Shown: in pieces, positions 1 through 9,550 of the stretch | Position numbering within the stretch: the stretch's first letter is position 1 | How the letters are laid out: every line of letters starts with the position of its first letter | Source: Verrucomicrobia bacterium IMCC26134 | GTDB lineage: Bacteria; Verrucomicrobiota; Verrucomicrobiia; Opitutales; Opitutaceae | DNA length: 64,000 nt | Assembly (NCBI GenBank): GCA_000972765.1 | Contig: CP011265.1 | Location: forward strand, 2,341,501 to 2,405,500 | Direction: 5' to 3' | The notes under the pieces: model-generated | What the model was told of the DNA's origin: nothing | Database searches by the model: none | The model's input: only the letters and a program-made list of their open reading frames with translations | Translations under genes and position numbers: made by a program

Positions 1-411
1 GAGCTCCACGCCGCCGCCCGCCTGGCCCACGCCGAGGAGTTCATCCTGCGTCTTCCCGATGGCTACGCGACCCGCATCGGCGAGCGCGGCGCCCTGCTCT
101 CCGGCGGCCAGCGCCAGCGCCTCGCCATCGCCCGCGCCATCCTGCGAGACCCGGCTTTACTCATTCTCGACGAGCCCACCTCCGCCCTCGACTACGAGAG
201 CGAACGCCTTATCCAGAGGGCCTTGGACAACCTCGCCCGCGGTCGCACCGTCATCACCATCGCGCACCGCCTCAGCACCATCCGCCACGCCGACCGTATC
301 ATTGTGCTCAAGGAGGGCCGGATCGTCGAGCAAGGCACGTTCGCCCAACTCTCCGCCGCCGGCGGCTATTTTTCACATCTTCTCGGCTCTCAGCCTGCCG
401 AGTCCGCCTAA
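1..411 (+). CDS. ABC exporter ATP-binding domain, 3' part only
   Basis: This is the C-terminal end of an ATP-binding cassette whose start lies outside the window; the frame is open from base 1 and stops at 409-411. Visible motifs in order are the ABC signature [15 protein letters not shown], the Walker [13 protein letters not shown] and the H-loop [15 protein letters not shown], followed by a short tail. This spacing is typical of the MsbA/HlyB-type exporters in which membrane and ATPase domains are fused, so an inner-membrane lipid or peptide exporter half-transporter is most likely. The substrate cannot be told. A Tat-exported glycosidase follows 25 bases later on the same strand and may be cotranscribed. 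Confidence 0.9.
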   Translation, partial: ELHAAARLAHAEEFILRLPDGYATRIGERGALLSGGQRQRLAIARAILRDPALLILDEPTSALDYESERLIQRALDNLARGRTVITIAHRLSTIRHADRIIVLKEGRIVEQGTFAQLSAAGGYFSHLLGSQPAESA

Positions 412-436
412 CTAAGCCTCCGAATAGTTTAACCGA

Positions 437-1849
437 ATGCCTACTCCCGCTTCGACACCCCAGGCCTCGCGACGCAACTTTCTCACCGGAATGGCATTTC
501 TTGGCGCCTCATCCCTCGTCACGGGAAACACGCCCCTGCAGGCCGGGTCGGCCAACGAGCCGAACCCCGATCCCCTGTGGCCTGCGGAGGATCGGAAAAA
601 CGCGACCACCAAGCTCCTCACCTATTTTGGCAAGACGGTGCCGCAGCTCTTGCGGCCAGCCGAGGGGGCCCTCGCGCATCCGAACATCGCCTGCAGCCTT
701 CCGGGCAAGGCCTACTCCACCACCCTTTGGGACTGGGACACGTATTGGACCATGCGCGGTCTCTTCCGTTTCGCCGCCATCTCACGGGACTCCGCTTTTC
801 GGAAAAAGACGGGGGAACATGCCATCGGCAGCTTGTTGGTTTTCCTGGATAATCAGTCTGACGAGGGCCGCATCCCCATGGTTCTTACGGTGAAAAACGC
901 GGATCCACTGGGCGTATTGAAGACAGATCGACCCAAGGCGCAAAACCAAGCCAAGCCCGTTTTTGCCCAGATGGCGCTCTTGATCGCCGACGAACTGGGC
1001 ACGGTGGAGTGGCTTGCCCCTCACTTCGATAAACTCCTGCGCTTTTACGCGTCCTGGACCTCGGGCAATCAAAGTTCCGTGGGCCTGTTTGTGTGGGGAA
1101 ACGATGTCGCCATTGGAAACGACAATGACCCGACCACCTTTGCCCGGCCTGATTTTTCCTCGGCAAATCTGCTGCTGAATTGCCTCTTCTACGAGGACCT
1201 GAAGGCGGCCGCCGAGCTGGCGCGCCGCCTAAAGCGCCCCGCGGAGGAGCAGAGCCTCGGCGCCCAGACCCGCACGCTGGGGGAGAAGATTCAGAAACAC
1301 TGCTGGGACCCGCGAGACCACTTTTACTACACCGTCGACGTGCAATGCGTAGATCGCCGGCGGGAGCTGATTCCCAGCGTCAAACCCGGCATGGAGACAT
1401 CGTGGCAATGTTTGCCTCTACGCATCCAGACCTTCACTGGGTTCCTGCCCCTTTGGTGCGGTCTGGCGACACCGGTTCAGGCCAAGGCGCTGGTGCGGGC
1501 AAACTACCTGGCGGATGATCGCTTTCGCGCCCTAGGAGGCGTTCGCTCCCTGTCGTCCAGGGAGTCCATGTATTCGCTGGAATACAGTAAGGGAAATCCC
1601 AGCAATTGGCTGGGCCCGATCTGGATCATCACAAATTATTTTGTGTGGAAAGGGCTCAAGGACTCCGGCTTCCAAACCGAGGCGATGGAGCTCGCGGACA
1701 AGACCATTCGCATGCTGGCCGCCGACCTGGAAAAAAACGGCTCGTTAAACGAATATTATAACCCGGATACCGGCGTGGCGATCAGCCACAAGGGTTTCAT
1801 GGATTGGAACCTCCTCGTAATAGAAATGATGGAGAGTGGTTCCGCGTAA
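437..1849 (+). CDS. Tat-exported alpha/alpha-toroid glycoside hydrolase (MGH1/GH63-like)
   Basis: A protein of 470 residues beginning with a twin-arginine signal, ASRRNFLTG at about residues 10-18, followed by a hydrophobic segment, so export in folded form is likely. The body resembles the (alpha/alpha)6-barrel glycosidases of the trehalase, GH63 and mannosylglycerate hydrolase-like group: an early LWDWDTYWTMRGL segment, a central FVWGNDVAIGNDND stretch, NPSNWLGPIWIITNY, and near the end NEYYNPDTG and GFMDWN. No SD sequence precedes the ATG. It opens the rhamnogalacturonan locus, so a role in trimming pectic oligosaccharides fits, but the sugar specificity is inference. The clan assignment is fairly sure, the exact family is not. 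Confidence 0.75.
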   Translation: MPTPASTPQASRRNFLTGMAFLGASSLVTGNTPLQAGSANEPNPDPLWPAEDRKNATTKLLTYFGKTVPQLLRPAEGALAHPNIACSLPGKAYSTTLWDWDTYWTMRGLFRFAAISRDSAFRKKTGEHAIGSLLVFLDNQSDEGRIPMVLTVKNADPLGVLKTDRPKAQNQAKPVFAQMALLIADELGTVEWLAPHFDKLLRFYASWTSGNQSSVGLFVWGNDVAIGNDNDPTTFARPDFSSANLLLNCLFYEDLKAAAELARRLKRPAEEQSLGAQTRTLGEKIQKHCWDPRDHFYYTVDVQCVDRRRELIPSVKPGMETSWQCLPLRIQTFTGFLPLWCGLATPVQAKALVRANYLADDRFRALGGVRSLSSRESMYSLEYSKGNPSNWLGPIWIITNYFVWKGLKDSGFQTEAMELADKTIRMLAADLEKNGSLNEYYNPDTGVAISHKGFMDWNLLVIEMMESGSA

Positions 1850-1971
1850 AAAAACCCTCCGCACGCCCCATCTGCAGCTCCGGTCCTCTCTCCAACCAGT
1901 CCGCCGCAACCGGCCTGATCCCTTTACTTAAACGTAACTCTTAAATCTGTCGCCCGTTCGCCGCTCAGCCC

Positions 1972-4900
1972 ATGCCCTGCATCTCCATTCCCGTCCCGCC
2001 CGCCCCCGCCGCCGAGGTCTATCATCTCGGCACCGCGAAAAGCCCCGCCGGCACAACCATCACCACCGACGCAGTCAGCCTGCGGATCGACGGCGAGCGC
2101 TGGATGCCGGTCATGGGCGAGTTTCACTACACCCGTTTCCCTGCCTCGGGCTGGCGTGAGGAACTGCTCAAGATGAAGGCTGGCGGCATCGACTGTGTCT
2201 CGACCTACATCTTCTGGATTCACCATGAAGAGATCGAGGGTGTGCACGATTGGTCCGGTGACCGCGACTTGCACCGCTTCGTGGCCCTGGCCGGCGAGGT
2301 CGGCCTGCGCGTGGTCGTGCGCATAGGCCCGTGGTGCCACGGAGAGGTCCGCAACGGCGGACTGCCCGACTGGGTCGTGTCGCACTTCGGCAGCGAGGCA
2401 CGCACCGACACTCCCGCCTACCTCGACGTCGCCCGCCGCCACTTCGCCGCTATCGCAGGCCAGCTCGGCGGCCTGCTCTGGAAACAGGGCGGCCCGATCG
2501 TCGCCTTCCAGATTGAAAACGAATACAGCGGCCCGGCCGAGCATCTGCTCAGCCTCAAACGCCTCGCCATTGAGGCGGGCCTCGACGCTCCGCTCTACAC
2601 CCGCACCGGCTGGCCCGACCTCGCAACGCCCATGCCGTTCGGTGAACTCCTCCCGCTTTACGGGGCCTACCCCGAGGGCTTCTGGGACCGGGCGCTCACG
2701 CCCATGCCCGGCTTCTATCCGGCGGGTTTTCGTTTTTCGCCCCTGCGCACCGACGCCGGCATAGCCACCGATTTGCTTGGCGAGCGCGCCGCGGCCGACA
2801 CCCCCGACACTGTCCGTTATCCGTTTCTCACCTGCGAGCTCGGCGGAGGCATGATGAGCAGCTACCACCGCCGCATCAGGATCGACCCACGCGACATCGA
2901 ATCCGTCGTGCTCACCAAGCTCGGCGACGGCGGCAACCTGCCCGGCTACTACATGTATCATGGCGGCGTAAATCCCGAGGGCCGCACCTCGCTCCAGGAA
3001 TCGCAGGCAACGAAATACTGGAACGACATGCCGGAAAAAAACTACGACTTCCAGGCCCCTCTCGGCGCCGCCGGACAACTCCGTCCGCACTACCACCGCT
3101 TGCGCCGCCTCCACCTTTTCGTCCGGGACTACGGCGCCCTCCTCGCAGGAATGCCCGCCGCCTTTCCCGCCGAGCGCCCCGCTTCGCGCGACGACACCAC
3201 CACGCTCCGCTGGGCCGTTCGCTCGACCGGGCGCTCGGGATTTGTATTCGTAAACAACTACGAGCGCCTGTGTCCCCTGCTCGCCAAGCCCGACGTCCGC
3301 TTCACCCTCGACCTCCCCGGCGGTCGACTCGAGTTCCCCTCCTCGCCGATCACCGTGCCGGCCGACTCAGCTTTTATCTGGCCCTTAGGTCTCGACCTCG
3401 CGCCCGGGGTCCGCCTCGACCACGCCACAGCCCAGTTAATCTGCAAAATCGACGAGGGGAAAATCCGCACCGTTTTCTTCACCGCCACCCCCGGTGTGCC
3501 CGCCGAGTTCGCCTTCAATGGCCGGACCGCCGTCACCCTTCCCTCCGGCAGGGGCATCGCGCACACGGTTGCTGCGGAGGACGGCGCCCAGGTGCGCGTC
3601 GTCTTGCTGGACCCCGCCGACAGCCTCGCGCTCTGGAAAGACAGCTGGCAGGGCCGCGAACGCGTCTTCCTTACCCGCGCCGGACTCGTGGTGGACAAGG
3701 GCAACCTGCGCCTGGCCTCGGAAACAGACGCCGACCTTTCCCTCGAAGTATTCCCAGCGCTCGACGTGACTGCGCCACTCGACGGTGTGTTTCAAAAGGT
3801 CGCCCTCGCTTCCGTCTCAAGCGGTGCGCCGCGCGAGATTGAAATCACTCCAACTCAACCCGCCGGCTCCGCTCGCGAGATACCGCTCGGCTGGACCACG
3901 CCGCCCGTTGCCATGGCTCCGATCGACGCCGACTTCGCCGCCGCCGCCACGTGGCGCCTCGAATTACCCGCCGGTTTTGACCCGGTCACAACCCCGCTGC
4001 TGCGTCTTCATTATGCGGGAGATGTCGCCCGGGTGCGCGTAGGCTCAGAATTTATTCAGGATGATTTCTATAATGGCGATTCCCTGGATATCGACCTGAC
4101 ACGTCACGCTGACGCTCTGGCCGCTGGCGCGCCGCTCACCATCGAGATTCTGCCGCTACGATCCGATGCTCCGATTCACCTGCCCGAGGGAACGCGGCCG
4201 AAGACTGGATCTGCACCCGTGGCCCGCCTCGACTCCGCACAGCTCATCCCGCGCCAGACCGCGGAACTCAATACCCCCCGGGCGTCGGCGGTTGCGGCAC
4301 GCCCGCTTTTTCGCGACCCTGCCTATGACGGGGCAGCCGATCCTGTAGTCATCTGGAATCGTCACGCCAATGCCTGGTGGATGTTCTACACCAACCGACG
4401 CGCCAATGATCCCGCCCTGCCCGAAATCGCCTGGGTCCACGGCACGCAGCTCGGCATCGCCGAATCCCGCGACGGCGGGGCGCATTGGTCGTATGTCGGC
4501 AAGGCCGCGATCAAGATCCCTACCGAATACGGTGCCTCCACCGAAGCCGCCCACTGGGCCCCCGAGATCATCGAACACGCCGGCGTATACCACATGTTTC
4601 TCACCGTCGTGCCCGGTATCTTCACCGATTGGCAACACCCCCGATCAATCGTTCACCTGACCAGCCCGGATCTCGAAACCTGGATCTACCACTCTACCCT
4701 CAAACTGACTTCCGACCGCGTGATCGACGCCTGCGTGCTCCACTTGCCTGACGGACGCTGGCGCCTCTGGTATAACGACGAGCGCGCAGGCAAGGCCATC
4801 AACTTGGCCGAGAGCCCCGACCTTTATCACTGGACCGACCTCGGTCTTGTCCCCCTGCCCGATCGCCGCCCCGGCGAAGGCCCGAAAGTCTTCCGCTTCG

Positions 4901-5247
4901 GAGGCGCTTACTGGATGATCGTGGACGAGTGGTGCGGTCAGGGCGTGTATCGCTCCGCCGACGCGCTCACCTGGTCGCGCCAGAGCGGCGAAAACCTACT
5001 GTCCCGCGCCGGCACCGGACCCGACGACGCCGGCATCGGCGCGCACGCCGACGTGGTCGTAAACGGAGACCGCGCGTGGATATTCTACTTCACCCACCCG
5101 GAACGCCCCGTTGGCCGAGAAGCACCGACGGGAGCACAGACCCGACGCAGCAGCCTGCATGTCGCCGAACTGACTCTCACATCCGACGGCCGCCTTGTTT
5201 GCGAACGTGACACCCCTGTTTCGATTCAACTACCCTCAATGAGATGA
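1972..5247 (+). CDS. GH35 beta-galactosidase fused to a GH43-like beta-propeller
   Basis: A protein of 1,091 residues with two catalytic-type modules. Residues about 30-400 form a GH35 TIM barrel: GEFHYTRFP near the start, RIGPWCHGEVRNGG, the acid/base in QIENEYSG (Glu184) and the probable nucleophile in TCELGGG (Glu289). Beta-rich linking domains follow. From about residue 776 the protein becomes a five-bladed propeller of the GH43/GH117 type (DPVVIWN, WWMFYT, HWAPEII, WRLWYND, GIGAHADVV). No signal peptide is visible, so it probably acts in the cytoplasm on imported galactose- and arabinose-containing oligosaccharides. Its stop overlaps the next start as ATGA, so the two are translationally coupled. 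Fusion of these two families in one chain is unusual. Confidence 0.85.
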   Translation: MPCISIPVPPAPAAEVYHLGTAKSPAGTTITTDAVSLRIDGERWMPVMGEFHYTRFPASGWREELLKMKAGGIDCVSTYIFWIHHEEIEGVHDWSGDRDLHRFVALAGEVGLRVVVRIGPWCHGEVRNGGLPDWVVSHFGSEARTDTPAYLDVARRHFAAIAGQLGGLLWKQGGPIVAFQIENEYSGPAEHLLSLKRLAIEAGLDAPLYTRTGWPDLATPMPFGELLPLYGAYPEGFWDRALTPMPGFYPAGFRFSPLRTDAGIATDLLGERAAADTPDTVRYPFLTCELGGGMMSSYHRRIRIDPRDIESVVLTKLGDGGNLPGYYMYHGGVNPEGRTSLQESQATKYWNDMPEKNYDFQAPLGAAGQLRPHYHRLRRLHLFVRDYGALLAGMPAAFPAERPASRDDTTTLRWAVRSTGRSGFVFVNNYERLCPLLAKPDVRFTLDLPGGRLEFPSSPITVPADSAFIWPLGLDLAPGVRLDHATAQLICKIDEGKIRTVFFTATPGVPAEFAFNGRTAVTLPSGRGIAHTVAAEDGAQVRVVLLDPADSLALWKDSWQGRERVFLTRAGLVVDKGNLRLASETDADLSLEVFPALDVTAPLDGVFQKVALASVSSGAPREIEITPTQPAGSAREIPLGWTTPPVAMAPIDADFAAAATWRLELPAGFDPVTTPLLRLHYAGDVARVRVGSEFIQDDFYNGDSLDIDLTRHADALAAGAPLTIEILPLRSDAPIHLPEGTRPKTGSAPVARLDSAQLIPRQTAELNTPRASAVAARPLFRDPAYDGAADPVVIWNRHANAWWMFYTNRRANDPALPEIAWVHGTQLGIAESRDGGAHWSYVGKAAIKIPTEYGASTEAAHWAPEIIEHAGVYHMFLTVVPGIFTDWQHPRSIVHLTSPDLETWIYHSTLKLTSDRVIDACVLHLPDGRWRLWYNDERAGKAINLAESPDLYHWTDLGLVPLPDRRPGEGPKVFRFGGAYWMIVDEWCGQGVYRSADALTWSRQSGENLLSRAGTGPDDAGIGAHADVVVNGDRAWIFYFTHPERPVGREAPTGAQTRRSSLHVAELTLTSDGRLVCERDTPVSIQLPSMR

Positions 5248-6200
5248 AGCGTGTCCTGCTCGCCACCTGCGTCGCCCTGGCGACCGCGCTTACATCCGCC
5301 GCGCAAACACCAGGCCTGCGCGAGCTGCGCATCCACGATCCCTCGACCTTGATTCACGCCGAAGGCGCATGGTGGGTTTTCGGCACGGGGAAACTTATTC
5401 TGGGCGCAACATCGCCAGACCTGCAAACCTGGCGCCGCCTCGGCCCGACTTTACCCGCCGCGCCGGCCTGGGCCGCCGACATCGCCCCCACCAACAAGGG
5501 CGCCTACTACTGGGCGCCCGAGCTGATACGTCACGGAGACCGTTACCTGCTCTATTACTCCGTATCTGAATTCGGAAAAAACACCTCGGCCATCGCGCTC
5601 GCCACATCGGCCAATCTGAACCCCGTAGCGGACGGCCACGTCTGGACTGATCGTGGCATCGTCATCCGTTCCGGTCGCGGCGACGACTTCAACGCCATCG
5701 ACCCCTCGGTGCTCGCCGACGCCAAGGGTCGCCTCTGGATGGCCTTCGGTTCTTTCTGGCGGGGGATTTTTCTCATCGAGCTCGACCCGGCCACCGGTCT
5801 CCGCATCGCCCCGGACTCCCCTCTCCACCACCTCGCCTTTGCTAAGGAAATTGAAGCGGCAACACTGTATCGACGCGGCGACTACTCCTACCTTTTCTTC
5901 AACGAGGGCCTTTGCTGCAAGGGCAAGGACAGCACCTACCGCATCCGCGTCGGACGCAGTCGCGAGATCACCGGCCCCTACCTCGATGATCAAGATCGCG
6001 ATCTGCGCGAGGGCGGCGGGCGCGAGTTCCTCGACACCCGCGACGATTTCATCGGTCCCGGTCATGTCGGTCTTTTTCGCGACGGCGAAAAAGACTGGAT
6101 CAGCGTTCACTTCTACAACGGGGCCCGCAAAGGCCAGGCCATGCTCGGACTGCGGCGTCTCGAATGGACAACGGACGGATGGCCGCGTGTCGCCGATTGA
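5244..6200 (+). CDS. GH43 arabinan endo-1,5-alpha-L-arabinosidase-like protein, secreted
   Basis: A 318-residue protein with a signal peptide (residues about 1-20, ending LTSAAQ). It is a five-bladed propeller with the three GH43 acidic positions: Asp32 in HDPSTL, Asp153 in NAIDPSV and Glu204 in KEIEAATL. YYWAPELI and FNEGLCCKGKDSTY match the endo-arabinanase branch (subfamily 4/5-like). The enzyme would cut alpha-1,5-arabinan side chains of rhamnogalacturonan I. It begins inside the stop codon of the GH35-GH43 gene (ATGA overlap), which places it in the same operon. Family assignment is firm; the endo specificity is inferred from motif likeness and context. Confidence 0.88.
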   Translation: MKRVLLATCVALATALTSAAQTPGLRELRIHDPSTLIHAEGAWWVFGTGKLILGATSPDLQTWRRLGPTLPAAPAWAADIAPTNKGAYYWAPELIRHGDRYLLYYSVSEFGKNTSAIALATSANLNPVADGHVWTDRGIVIRSGRGDDFNAIDPSVLADAKGRLWMAFGSFWRGIFLIELDPATGLRIAPDSPLHHLAFAKEIEAATLYRRGDYSYLFFNEGLCCKGKDSTYRIRVGRSREITGPYLDDQDRDLREGGGREFLDTRDDFIGPGHVGLFRDGEKDWISVHFYNGARKGQAMLGLRRLEWTTDGWPRVAD

Positions 6201-6224
6201 ACCCCTAGCGCCGCCAAACCGCCC

Positions 6225-7454
6225 CTACTCGACCAAGTTCTCCGGCAGCGGGATAACCATCAGGTCGAGGCTCTTGCCGCCGGTCAGCAGACCAGATTGC
6301 ACGAGGATACGGTGCCCGTCCGGACTGAAATTGGGATGCGTGTGGTCGGGCTTCATCACATGTCCCGTCGAAATCAGCCGGATTTCGCCGCTATGGCGGT
6401 CGATGAGGAAAACCTCTCCTTCAAAATTATCACCCAAAGCCCAGCGTCCATCTGGCGTCGCGTTGCAGTGCCAGAAGCCCTGCCCGCGCGCAGTCTGGTC
6501 GATGGGCAATACCTCGCCGTTGCGCAGGTTGATCGACATGATGCCGGTCGGCCGGCGGCGAAGCTCGGGCGTATGACCCATCAGGTTAAAGAACACCGTA
6601 TCGCGATCCACGAACACTTCGTGCGTCACCCAATCACTCGGTTGCTCAGGGAAGAGCGGGCGGTTGCCCGTGCCGTCGTCGCGCACGATCCACATACGTT
6701 GCGGAGCGTCGCCACCGGTCTCGTTGCAATACAGGATTTCCCCCGGCACCCACGGACTGGCTTGCACGTGTCCCATGAGAAAGGGCGTGTCGATGACCTT
6801 GCGATACGCGCCAGTGGCGAGATCCACGGCCGTGATGCCACTTGGCACCTGCGGGATGGGTTTACCTGCCTCGCGTGGCGGGCCTTCAGCATAGCGCACG
6901 CCGAAGTAAGCCGTGCGTTCGTCCGCATCGAGGGTGAATCCACCCGCATCCCGGTGCGTGGCCGGCAGCGTGGCGACCACGCGCTCATAGACTGACGCAG
7001 ACTTGAGCGTTCCCGCCGTGCTGTCAGCCAGCAGAGGAGTGAGCTCGAGCTCGATCAAACGCTGCGCACCCGCTTCGGGTTTACCGCGCACATAGTAGAG
7101 CCGGTTGCTCAACCGAGCGACATTCAGACTGCCTGTCGCCACATCCGGACCTTCGGTGAGCTGCACGATGTCGCCGGTGATCTCGTTCACCGCATAGGCC
7201 TGCGAAGTCTTCGCGGCATTCCTGTCCTCCGAGCGAAAGATAATATTCACCCCGTCCGCCGCCCATTGCGGATGCGTCTGGTAGTTCTTCATATCGTTGC
7301 TCGGTCCCGTCGTGAGTGCGACAAGCGGACGACCGGTCACGCGGTCGACGAGTGTGCATTTCTCGGAGGGATATCGGTGGCCGATTTCGGCATCCGCCGC
7401 GTGTAGGTCAAAGGATACACCCAGATAGAGGAGAACAAACAGGGATATACGCAT
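6225..7454 (-). CDS. Oligogalacturonate lyase-like protein (PL22), secreted
   Basis: A seven-bladed propeller protein of the PL22 oligogalacturonate lyase family, which splits short unsaturated pectin oligomers. Recognisable segments are HRYPSEKCTLVDRVTGRP near the mature N-terminus, THPQWAADGVNIIFRSEDRN, and the late HTHPNFSPDGHRILVQSG that carries the family histidines. The frame is open for 39 codons further upstream, but the ATG at 7454 opens a clear signal peptide (MRISLFVLLYLGVSFDLHA), so I take that start; about 409 residues. It is transcribed away from the adjacent PL11 gene across a 134-base shared control region. Many PL22 enzymes are cytoplasmic, so the signal peptide is worth noting. 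Confidence 0.82.
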   Translation of the reverse strand: MRISLFVLLYLGVSFDLHAADAEIGHRYPSEKCTLVDRVTGRPLVALTTGPSNDMKNYQTHPQWAADGVNIIFRSEDRNAAKTSQAYAVNEITGDIVQLTEGPDVATGSLNVARLSNRLYYVRGKPEAGAQRLIELELTPLLADSTAGTLKSASVYERVVATLPATHRDAGGFTLDADERTAYFGVRYAEGPPREAGKPIPQVPSGITAVDLATGAYRKVIDTPFLMGHVQASPWVPGEILYCNETGGDAPQRMWIVRDDGTGNRPLFPEQPSDWVTHEVFVDRDTVFFNLMGHTPELRRRPTGIMSINLRNGEVLPIDQTARGQGFWHCNATPDGRWALGDNFEGEVFLIDRHSGEIRLISTGHVMKPDHTHPNFSPDGHRILVQSGLLTGGKSLDLMVIPLPENLVE

Positions 7455-7521
7455 GGAGGTAGGTTTGGCTAGAGACTGCCTGCAATCCCGCGCGCTCGCG
7501 AGCCGCTCCGGCAAAGGAAAT

Positions 7522-7546
7522 ATCATACAGTCAACTCTGGTATGAT
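7522..7546. promoter_or_regulatory. Candidate operator: 7-bp inverted repeat with 11-base spacer
   Basis: Between the divergent PL22 and PL11 genes lies ATCATAC, 11 bases, then GTATGAT, a perfect inverted repeat of 25 bases in total. The position, about 45 bases from the PL11 ATG and about 70 from the PL22 ATG, and the dyad symmetry suit binding by a dimeric regulator such as a LacI or GntR type. I saw no second copy in the intergenic regions of this window and no regulator gene in the locus. Operator function is inference. Confidence 0.45.
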
Positions 7547-7588
7547 TCGTATCGAGAGAGTAGTGTAGCATATTATCATCTACCCCTG

Positions 7589-9550
7589 ATGCGCCCTTTT
7601 CTAATCTTGCTCTGTGCCTTGCTCGCCGCGCTTACACTCCGCGCCACTCCACAGGTTGAAACCCTGGGGCGTGGCCTCGTCGCTCTCCGCGATTTAAACG
7701 GCAAGGTTTTCCTGTCCTGGCGACTGCTCGCCGACGACCCCGATTCCATAGCCTTCAATATCTATCGCACCACTGCACCTGCGCCCGATGCTCCCGCCGA
7801 AGATTACGGCGAATACCGGTCCGGCCCCGCTCTCGGCGCAAGTGTGGTAAAGCTAAACTCCGCCCCCATTGCCGACGTCACTTGGTTCATCGATGCCACC
7901 CCAGGCCTGCAGCACGACACCTCCTACTTCGTGCGTGGCGTGATCAAGGGCGTCGAGCAATCCGCCTCGCGCCCGGTCCTGCTTGCCGCCGGTTCCCTTC
8001 CTTGCGCCTATCACTCCGTGCCGCTCAAAACCCCCGCCGGCTACGAACCGCTCGAGGCCTCCGTCGGCGATCTGGACGGCGATGGCGAATACGAGATCGT
8101 GCTCATGCAAAGCGGACGTCACTTCGACAACTCCAAGTCCGGCATCACCGATCCCTCGGTTCTCCAAGCCTACCGCTTGGATGGCACTCTGCTATGGCAA
8201 ATCAACTTGGGTAAAAACATCCGCGCCGGCTCCCATTACACCCAGTTCATGGTCTATGATTTCGACGGCGACGGCCGCGCCGAGATCGCCTGCAAAACCG
8301 CCGACGGCACCGTCGACGGCGCGGGAAAAGTCATCGGCGATGCTTCTGCGAACTACGTGAACACCGCAGGCCATATCCTCTCCGGGCCCGAGTTTCTCTC
8401 CGTCTTCGACGGCCGCACCGGCGCCGCCATCGACACCGTGCCCTACGAGCCCGCCCGCCACCCGACCAACCCGCTGACTCCCACGACCGAAGAGCTAAGG
8501 TCCATCTGGGGCGATGGCCGCGGCAACCGCTCGGAGCGCTACCTCGCCGGCGTAGCTTATCTCGACGGCACCCACCCCAGCCTCATCATGGCGCGTGGCT
8601 ACTACACGCGCTCCTGTCTCGCCGCGTGGGATCTGCGCGACGGCAAGCTCGTCAAACGCTGGCTTTTTGACAGCGATGCAGCCCCCGAATCCAACCGCGC
8701 CTACCGCGGCCAGGGCGACCACGCGCTTTCGGTCGCTGATGTCGATCACGACGGCCGAGACGAGATTATCTACGGCGCCATGGTCATCGACGACGGCAAG
8801 GGCCTCTACTCGACCGGTTGGGGCCACGGCGACGCCCTCCACGTATCCGACTTGAATCCAGCCAATCCAGGCTTGGAAATCATGACGATCCAGGAGCGTT
8901 TTGATAAACAGGGCATCTCGGTGCGCGATGCCGCCACCGGCCGCGCCATTTTCACCGTTCCCTCTGTTAAAGCCGACGAATCCGGCGGTGACAAAGGCGA
9001 GGGCCCGGGTCGCGGTGTCGCCTTCAACATCGACCCTCGTTTCCCCGGCAGCGAGGTCTGGTCCATCGGATCCGGCATGACCAAGATGTTCACCGCCGCC
9101 GGCAAAGTCATCTGCGACCGTCCCCTCGGCACGCCCGCCAACTTCGCCGTGTGGTGGGATGGCGACCTGCTACGCGAGTTGCTCGACCAAAACTTCATCG
9201 GCAAGTGGAACTGGGAGACCCAGACCACCGACCGCTTGCTCACCGCCCATGAATGTATCTCCAGCAACGGCACCAAGGCCACTCCGGTCCTCAGCGCCGA
9301 TCTCTGGGGAGACTGGCGCGAAGAGGTCGTTTGGCGCACGCGTGATGGCTCCGCGCTCCATATCTACACCAGCGATATCCCCACGAAATACCGCATGATC
9401 ACCCTGATGCACGACCCCCAATACCGCTGCGCGATCGCCTGGCAAAATGTCGCCTATAACCAGCCCCCGCATCCGAGCTTCGCCCTCGATCCCGCCTTGC
9501 CGTTGCCCGCCCGACGCCCCGTTACCCTCATCCCCCGTCCCAGCCTCTAA
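7589..9550 (+). CDS. Rhamnogalacturonan lyase, PL11 (first copy), secreted
   Basis: A 653-residue protein with a signal peptide (MRPFLILLCALLAALTLRA). It belongs to PL11, eight-bladed propellers that cut the rhamnose-galacturonate backbone of rhamnogalacturonan I by beta-elimination. The family N-terminus (GRGLVALRDLNGKVFLSWRLL) and repeated calcium-type loops are clear: GDLDGDGEYEIVL, YDFDGDGRAEIACKTADG and ADVDHDGRDEIIYG, then NVAYNQPPHPSF at the end. Compared with the second copy at 13515-15413 it is more divergent just before the first calcium loop. Its stop overlaps the next ATG (TAATG), coupling it to the GH27 gene. Family assignment is secure; endo or exo mode is not readable. Confidence 0.93.
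   Translation: MRPFLILLCALLAALTLRATPQVETLGRGLVALRDLNGKVFLSWRLLADDPDSIAFNIYRTTAPAPDAPAEDYGEYRSGPALGASVVKLNSAPIADVTWFIDATPGLQHDTSYFVRGVIKGVEQSASRPVLLAAGSLPCAYHSVPLKTPAGYEPLEASVGDLDGDGEYEIVLMQSGRHFDNSKSGITDPSVLQAYRLDGTLLWQINLGKNIRAGSHYTQFMVYDFDGDGRAEIACKTADGTVDGAGKVIGDASANYVNTAGHILSGPEFLSVFDGRTGAAIDTVPYEPARHPTNPLTPTTEELRSIWGDGRGNRSERYLAGVAYLDGTHPSLIMARGYYTRSCLAAWDLRDGKLVKRWLFDSDAAPESNRAYRGQGDHALSVADVDHDGRDEIIYGAMVIDDGKGLYSTGWGHGDALHVSDLNPANPGLEIMTIQERFDKQGISVRDAATGRAIFTVPSVKADESGGDKGEGPGRGVAFNIDPRFPGSEVWSIGSGMTKMFTAAGKVICDRPLGTPANFAVWWDGDLLRELLDQNFIGKWNWETQTTDRLLTAHECISSNGTKATPVLSADLWGDWREEVVWRTRDGSALHIYTSDIPTKYRMITLMHDPQYRCAIAWQNVAYNQPPHPSFALDPALPLPARRPVTLIPRPSL

Noticed and set aside
1924-3114. 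Minus-strand open frame of 396 codons opposite the GH35 domain
   Set aside because: Antisense to conserved GH35 motifs, no recognisable domain, and start and stop positions fit chance opening in high-GC sequence.
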